A program made the position numbers and the translations under genes. 7,771 bases of DNA from DASXPG01 sp035559335 (GTDB lineage: Bacteria; Gemmatimonadota; Gemmatimonadetes; Gemmatimonadales; JACORV01), in NCBI GenBank assembly GCA_035559335.1, contig DATMBH010000150.1, positions 1-7,771 of the forward strand, read 5' to 3'. Positions 7,547-7,771 of this stretch are shown in pieces (positions within the stretch are counted from its first letter, which is position 1; each line of letters starts with the position of its first letter). The notes below the pieces were generated by a model. That model saw nothing but the letters and a program-made list of their open reading frames with translations. It made no database searches and had not been told where the DNA came from.

Positions 7547-7771
7547 ATGGTCCCGCCGATACTGTGTTACCACAACATCGATGCGCGGTTCGTTCTGGGG
7601 GCCACCCGGGTCGGACCGCGCGTTTTTCGCAAACAGATGTCCGCCCTGGTGGCGGCCGGATTTCGCGCTATCGGTGCCGCCGAGCTCCTGGCGATGCTGG
7701 CGGGCGAGAGTTCGCCATCCCCCGCAGCCCCGACCACCGGCCATGGCCCCCTGCTTGTGACTTTCGACGAC
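7547..7771 (+). CDS. polysaccharide deacetylase (NodB homology) N-terminal part, truncated by window end
   Basis: The frame is open from ATG 7547 to the last base, giving 75 residues. It begins MVPPILCYHNID, the first strand of a NodB-type (carbohydrate esterase 4) barrel, in which the YH(N/R)I segment is typical. It continues with FRKQMSALVAAGFRAI and ends LLVTFDD, the metal and catalytic TFDD motif. Enzymes of this family remove N-acetyl groups from peptidoglycan, chitin-like or exopolysaccharide chains with a divalent metal. No signal peptide is visible before the first motif, unlike many secreted members. A proline/alanine/serine-rich insert (ESSPSPAAPTT) sits between the second helix and the TFDD strand. 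GAGGG four bases upstream supports this start. The metal-binding histidines lie outside the window, so activity cannot be judged. It follows ald by 32 bases and may belong to the same transcript. Confidence 0.85.
   Translation, partial: MVPPILCYHNIDARFVLGATRVGPRVFRKQMSALVAAGFRAIGAAELLAMLAGESSPSPAAPTTGHGPLLVTFDD

Overview
The window is about 7.8 kb of GC-rich bacterial chromosome (by eye roughly two thirds G+C), densely coding and housekeeping in character. No phage, insertion-sequence, CRISPR or tRNA/rRNA signal was seen. The gene content (dxr-rseP, then rpsO-pnp followed by an M16 zinc peptidase and alanine dehydrogenase), the codon bias towards G/C at third positions and the style of the kinase suggest a GC-rich, probably diderm environmental bacterium. 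Gemmatimonadota is my best guess. That guess is an inference from gene order and protein flavour, not something the sequence proves.

Layout, left to right. (1) The 3' end of dxr (isoprenoid precursor synthesis) is followed after 37 bases by rseP, a site-2 intramembrane metalloprotease. The gap is filled by four tandem copies of an 8-base G-rich unit. (2) Convergent with rseP, on the minus strand, lies a soluble Hanks-type Ser/Thr protein kinase. Its glycine-rich loop lies upstream of any ATG, GTG or TTG in frame, so it probably starts at a CTG. (3) A short AT-richer divergent region precedes rpsO (ribosomal protein S15). (4) A 114-base gap between rpsO and pnp encodes a predicted RNA hairpin of about 25 base pairs built from degenerate GGGGTC/GGGGAT repeats. 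It begins at the last base of the rpsO stop codon. (5) pnp (PNPase), an M16B zinc peptidase and ald (alanine dehydrogenase) follow with gaps of 1 and 7 bases, so they look co-transcribed. (6) After another short G-rich tandem repeat, a polysaccharide deacetylase starts and runs off the window end at its TFDD motif.

rpsO-pnp is a classic RNA and translation operon in which both proteins are autoregulated in Escherichia coli. The large hairpin is where a double-strand-specific RNase processing site would be expected. An M16 peptidase and a polysaccharide deacetylase also lie near pnp in Bacillus subtilis (ymxG/mlpA and ylxY, from memory), so the right part may be a loosened version of an old neighbourhood.

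No wholly new protein system is visible. The most interesting signals are non-coding. Three of the intergenic gaps begin directly at a stop codon with G-rich short tandem repeats that share a GGGWCA core. They overlap ribosome binding regions or build a strong hairpin, and two of them have G-quadruplex potential.
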